Position numbers and translations under genes: made by a program. The notes under the pieces were generated by a model that saw nothing but the letters and a program-made list of their open reading frames with translations, did not search any database and was not told where the DNA came from. Positions 60,910 through 64,000 of a stretch of DNA of 64,000 nucleotides are shown here, in pieces. Within the stretch, counting starts at the first letter, position 1; every line of letters begins with the position of its first letter. The stretch is from AP-15 sp963732095 (GTDB taxonomy: Bacteria > Pseudomonadota > Alphaproteobacteria > ATCC43930 > CGMCC-115725), in NCBI GenBank assembly GCA_963732095.1, contig CAVSZA010000040.1, positions 1-64,000 of the forward strand. The letters run 5' to 3'.

Positions 60910-61827
60910 CTAGGGCGATGTGACCACGAAGCCGGCGCGCGGAAAATGGACACAGACCTCGCCGATCGCGGGATCGCTGCGCCGGATGACGATCTCATGT
61001 ATGCCCGACGTAACCAATTCGCCGATGACAGGATCGCGTCCGGTATCGTCCGGAGTAACGCTGACGACTTGGCCAGGCTTCCGGCCGATGGGATCTTTCG
61101 CGTCAGTGGATGCTTTAGCGATTGAGGTAGCGGTTCTGGCCACATCGAGCGCTTGTTCGGAGGTCATTGGGCTCCGTCTGCCGTGGCCGATTGCGGCAAC
61201 CCGCTCGGCCCAGCTCAGCAGCCTTGGAAAGCCATCGAGCGGCGCGGCTGTTAGTCCGAAATTTTGTTTCAAGAACCAAATCGGATGGTAGGCGGCGAGG
61301 TCGGCAAGGCTAGCGGCGGAGCCCTGCAAAAATGATCGACTGTCAGCCAGGCTCTGGTCTAGCCAATCGAAATGCGCGCGCAGCTGATCGAGCAGGTTCG
61401 GCACTGCCGCCATCATTGCGGCGGGGTCTATATTTCGGCCGGAGAATTTGGCTCGGTCTTCAAGAAATCCCTCGGGCAACGCGTCGGGCTTCTTCGCGAA
61501 TGCCATGCTGACAGCTGGGCTGAACGTTGTCTTCTCGGCCCACCAGGCAAGCGCGTCGGCCGCGCCGCGGCCGGCTGGATAAAAGCTCGGGGTGGGGTGC
61601 CGGCGCTCGAGTTCGCGCATGATCAACTGGCTATCGCAATAGATGTCCGCGCCGATCTGCAACACCGGCGTTTTACGGTAGCCTCCTGTCAGCGCCGTCA
61701 GGTCGGGTTTTGGCATAATCACGGGGATCTCCACCGATCCCCATGCCAGGCCCTTGAGACCAAGACCAATCCGAACTTTCTCCGAATAGGGAGAGATCTC
61801 GTAGTGGTGCAGGATGATATCGGTCAT
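60910..61827 (-). CDS. Glutathione S-transferase family protein
   Basis: A 305-residue protein. The thioredoxin-like N-terminal domain has HHYEISPYSEKVRIGLGLKG with a Ser/Tyr near the glutathione thiol and GGYRKTPVLQIGADIYCDSQ, followed by the all-helical domain (FLQGSAASLADLAAYHPIWF). It is longer than typical GSTs (200-230) by a beta-rich C-terminal part of about 80 residues (VVSVTPDDTGRDPVIGELVT). It probably conjugates or reduces electrophiles in the cytoplasm. Divergent from the LysR gene, which likely regulates it. Confidence 0.88.
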   Translation of the reverse strand: MTDIILHHYEISPYSEKVRIGLGLKGLAWGSVEIPVIMPKPDLTALTGGYRKTPVLQIGADIYCDSQLIMRELERRHPTPSFYPAGRGAADALAWWAEKTTFSPAVSMAFAKKPDALPEGFLEDRAKFSGRNIDPAAMMAAVPNLLDQLRAHFDWLDQSLADSRSFLQGSAASLADLAAYHPIWFLKQNFGLTAAPLDGFPRLLSWAERVAAIGHGRRSPMTSEQALDVARTATSIAKASTDAKDPIGRKPGQVVSVTPDDTGRDPVIGELVTSGIHEIVIRRSDPAIGEVCVHFPRAGFVVTSP

Positions 61828-61911
61828 CGAGACGGCCTCGTTTTGGGATAGTGCGTCCCCTGGATATCAAGTGCGGGTATCGGACCAGCAAGCGATAGAT
61901 TTGGTGGGTAG

Positions 61912-61928
61912 GTTTAGCTGCGCTAAAC
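61912..61928. promoter_or_regulatory. LysR-type operator between the GST and lysR genes
   Basis: A perfect palindrome GTTTAGC-TGC-GCTAAAC, containing the T-N11-A motif of LysR-type regulators, ends 7 bp before the lysR ATG at 61936 and 84 bp from the GST start. Autoregulation and control of the GST gene fit the layout. Confidence 0.7.
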
Positions 61929-61935
61929 TCGCATC

Positions 61936-62826
61936 ATGATCAGACGCTTCGCGCTGCTGCAGACGTTCGTCGCCGTGGCGCGCGCCGGAAAGATGAAGCG
62001 AGCCGCCAATGAGTTGGCGTTGACGCCGGGCGCGGTCAGTCAACGCATTCGCCAGCTTGAGGAGGTGGCTGGACGCCGGCTGTTTAATCGGGTCCCCGCT
62101 GGTGTCGAACTCAACGCTGCCGGTGAAGCCATGTTTACCGCGCTTGCCGAGCCCTTTCGTGCGATCGAAGCGGTCGATCGCGAACTCGGCGGCCCGTCAT
62201 CGAGCCGTGTGACGATGAGTACGATGCCGTCATTCGCGGCGACTTGGCTGGTGCCACAACTCGCGATGTTCGCGCAACGTTATCCCGATATTGAAATTGC
62301 CGTGGAGACGGGCACCCGCCCGGTCGATCTGAGGCGAGAGCCGATCGATTTGGCAATCCGGCATGGGTTGGGAAAGTACCCTGGCTTTGAAGCCACTTGG
62401 CTCGTTGCTCCCGAACTCATTGTCGTCGCGAGCCCCGACCTGCTTAAAGACCGTGCCCCCCTCAAGGGGCCGGCCGATTGCCTGGCATTTCCTCTGCTCC
62501 ACGACTTCAATCGCCAGGACTGGCCACTTTGGTTCGAAGCCCATGGCGTAGCCGCGCCGAACTGTAAAAAGGGCCCAGCGTTTTCGGAAAGCCACCTGAT
62601 TGTGCGCGCGGCTGTCGCGGGACAAGGGTTGGCGCTAGTGCGGGATATTTACGCCGAGGACGACCTTCGATCGAAGAAGCTGGTAAAGCCGCTCACGGTG
62701 AATTGGCCTGTGCAATTCGCTTATTACGTGGTCGCGACATCCGAAACGCTGCAAAAGCCTGCGGTCCGGCGATTTAGGGATTGGTTAATCGAAGAGGCGC
62801 GACACAAAATCTCGTCGCCCACCTGA
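61936..62826 (+). CDS. LysR-family transcriptional regulator (GcvA-like)
   Basis: A 296-residue regulator. The winged helix-turn-helix is at residues 5-65 (FVAVARAGKMKRAANELALT, GAVSQRIRQLEEVAGRRLFN); the rest is a periplasmic-binding-protein-like effector domain (STMPSFAATWLVPQLAMFAQ, YPDIEIAVETGTRPVDL). The pattern LTPGAVSQRIRQLE is that of the GcvA subgroup. It probably binds the palindrome at 61912-61928 and controls the divergent GST gene. Confidence 0.92.
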   Translation: MIRRFALLQTFVAVARAGKMKRAANELALTPGAVSQRIRQLEEVAGRRLFNRVPAGVELNAAGEAMFTALAEPFRAIEAVDRELGGPSSSRVTMSTMPSFAATWLVPQLAMFAQRYPDIEIAVETGTRPVDLRREPIDLAIRHGLGKYPGFEATWLVAPELIVVASPDLLKDRAPLKGPADCLAFPLLHDFNRQDWPLWFEAHGVAAPNCKKGPAFSESHLIVRAAVAGQGLALVRDIYAEDDLRSKKLVKPLTVNWPVQFAYYVVATSETLQKPAVRRFRDWLIEEARHKISSPT

Positions 62827-62930
62827 CGAAGTCGGGTTCTCCCACTGCCACTCGAATGGCCGCTTTCGACGCATCGGCGTCCTGCCTACAGGCCCCAAGG
62901 AAGGTCTGAGACCGTGGTGAAAGCAGCCAC

Positions 62931-63023
62931 TCAATCCCGAACGGAGAGCGCTGCCGCTCGTGCCCCACAACGGTTCCACGGCTCCAGAAAGCGATCCACA
63001 AATGTGTCGTCGTAGCGCGCCAT
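62931..63023 (-). pseudogene. SnoaL/NTF2-like gene remnant (N-terminus only)
   Basis: A 30-codon frame reads MARYDDTFVDRFLEPWNRCG then ends at a TGA. The first 18 residues match the start of SnoaL-like proteins (FLEPWNRHD pattern), but no continuation is visible. It lies 30 bp after the alpha/beta-hydrolase on the same strand, so it was once the third gene of that operon. Confidence 0.55.
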
Positions 63024-63052
63024 TTCGGCTCCTCTCGATCTCCCGCAAGCAG

Positions 63053-63848
63053 TCAGCGAGGTACTGCGCCAGCGCCGACAAACTCGGCAACGGCGCGGGT
63101 AACGGCTTCGGGCTGCTCCAACAGCAGAAAGTGTCCCGCACGAGGCAGGTCGATAACCCGGACGCGCTCGCCGAATTGCTCGCGGAGCGCGTGGCCATTG
63201 CCCGGCGGAGCCGCTTCATCATCGAGCCCCTGGATCACGAGAAGCGGGGCTGTTCCGGCACCCCACCAATCTTCGAGCGCCATACCCCGGCTGGTCGCGA
63301 GGTGGGCGAGATGCACCGCCGGCCAGCATTCGACCTGCGCAAGTATTTTCGGATCCGACGCCGGCGACAGCCAGCGCGCCCCCAGCACGGTGACGCAATC
63401 GCTGCCGTTCATCTTGACTTCCGTAGCGTTGCGAAAGGACGTGCCTAGTGGCGTTGGGGGTCCGATGAGACCGCCCGCAGCAAGCAAAGTCACGCTGCGC
63501 ACCAGCGAGGGCCGGTCCACCGCCAGGCAGCGAGCGACCCGATTGCCGAAGGCATGGCCGACGAGGTGCGCCGGACCGCAATCCACAGCTTCGAGGACCC
63601 CAGCCACATCGGCGGCCAAATCGTGCAAAGTTGCGCCGTCGAGCGAGCCGCGAACTCCCTCCGACGCCGCGCATATTTATGGCGATGGCCTGCAATCCTC
63701 CGGCAGCAAGCATGCGCGCCAGATCGTCAAAATAACCGGTGCTGCAACCCGCATTCGCGAGCAGCACAACCGGGGCGCCCGATCCGTAAAGGATGCATTC
63801 CAGCGTCGCGCCACCGACGTCAATGTTTCGGTGCTGCCGCAATCTCAC
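63053..63848 (-). pseudogene. Alpha/beta hydrolase, probably frameshifted
   Basis: The first frame (GTG 63848) encodes MRLRQHRNIDVGGATLECIL, YGSGAPVVLLANAGCSTGYF and QAIAINMRGVGGSS. One frame over, the protein continues as LDGATLHDLAADVAGVLEAV, then the nucleophile region HLVGHAFGNRVARCLA (Ala in place of Ser between His and Phe), TAPLLVIQGLDDEAAP with the acid and AGHFLLLEQPEAV with the catalytic His, to 63053. One indel near 63645 would restore one protein of about 264 residues. The missing nucleophile Ser (GHAFG, not GHSFG) suggests it may be non-hydrolytic even if intact. It overlaps the upstream frame by GTGA. Confidence 0.75.
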
Positions 63849-64000
63849 CTCCCGCGTCTGCCCGCTCTTGGCATGCGCATTCCTCGTGTCGCAGCGGTGA
63901 TCTCCCGCGCGAGCCGGCCGGCGTTAAATGCCCAAGGCGGCTTGGAGCGGGCGAACACGCCCTGAACTCCTGGCGTCAGATGTAGCGGGAACGAGCCGCC
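63845..64000 (-). CDS. C-terminal fragment of an upstream gene (edge of window)
   Basis: An open frame of 52 codons enters from the right edge and ends at TGA 63845-63847, overlapping the GTG start of the hydrolase in a GTGA arrangement that signals translational coupling. It reads GGSFPLHLTPGVQGVFARSK, then PPWAFNAGRLAREITAATRG. I do not recognise the family. It would be the first gene of the hydrolase operon. Confidence 0.4.
   Translation of the reverse strand, partial: GGSFPLHLTPGVQGVFARSKPPWAFNAGRLAREITAATRGMRMPRAGRRGR

Noticed and set aside
1..64000. tRNA, rRNA or riboswitch genes
   Set aside because: Looked for T-loop (GGTTCGAATC-like) and conserved rRNA or riboswitch core strings on both strands and saw none; a covariance-model scan would be needed to exclude small RNAs.

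Overview
The window is GC-rich chromosomal DNA from an alphaproteobacterium, probably a soil or freshwater Rhodospirillales- or Rhizobiales-like lineage. This is inferred from gene content: split b/b' subunits in an F0 operon separate from F1, an imuA-imuB-dnaE2 cassette behind a GTTC-N7-GTTC LexA box, the smc-dsbA-dciA-mutY-rnhB group, rpoH, the hopanoid-associated glycosyltransferase hpnB, and an orphan TrpX-like binding protein. I found no rRNA, tRNA, CRISPR array, phage or intact insertion sequence.

Layout. 0-8 kb: start of an S9 peptidase, then an accessory island with a KpsS-like capsule glycosyltransferase, a cytochrome P450, two diverged glycosyltransferases and two methyltransferases (one a fossil), with a leftover P450 fragment between the copies. 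8-13.9 kb: the SOS mutasome (imuA, imuB, dnaE2). All three genes carry intergenic-type palindromic repeats inside their reading frames, and dnaE2 is frameshifted at one of them. 13.9-23.6 kb: DUF2306 membrane protein, aminotransferase, DUF1272, FMN reductase, bcp, glnE, a transporter with a histidine-rich tail, a winged-helix/TPR regulator and a secreted NTF2-like protein. 23.7-30.4 kb: smc, a DsbA-family protein, dciA, mutY, rnhB. 30.7-37.5 kb: orphan binding protein, two exported proteins, an ornithine-decarboxylase-type enzyme and a methyltransferase/ATP-grasp fusion. 37.5-44.9 kb: rluA-type synthase, rpoH, anmK, tyrS and the F0 operon atpI-B-E-F'-F with a good sigma-70 promoter. 44.8-59.4 kb: hpnB, then a mostly catabolic or exported set (epoxide hydrolase, TauD-like dioxygenase, luciferase-like monooxygenase, small secreted proteins, tandem cold-shock protein, VOC protein, tannase-like esterase, MFS transporter, mutarotase, NHL propeller, transglutaminase-like protein, amidohydrolase). 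59.4-64 kb: repeats with gene fossils, a PPOX-like protein, a GST divergent from a LysR regulator, and a decaying hydrolase operon.

Two themes stand out. First, at least two families of palindromic repeats occur many times and have entered genes as well as gaps, adding peptide segments to DnaE2, ImuB, ImuA and the end of AnmK. Second, about five single-base frame interruptions occur in recognisable genes; each could be real decay or a residual sequencing indel, and raw reads would tell. The best candidates for undescribed biology are the P450/glycosyltransferase/methyltransferase/KpsS-like island (1-8 kb) and the methyltransferase/ATP-grasp fusion beside the decarboxylase (33-37 kb). All family assignments are from reading the sequence; no database search was run.
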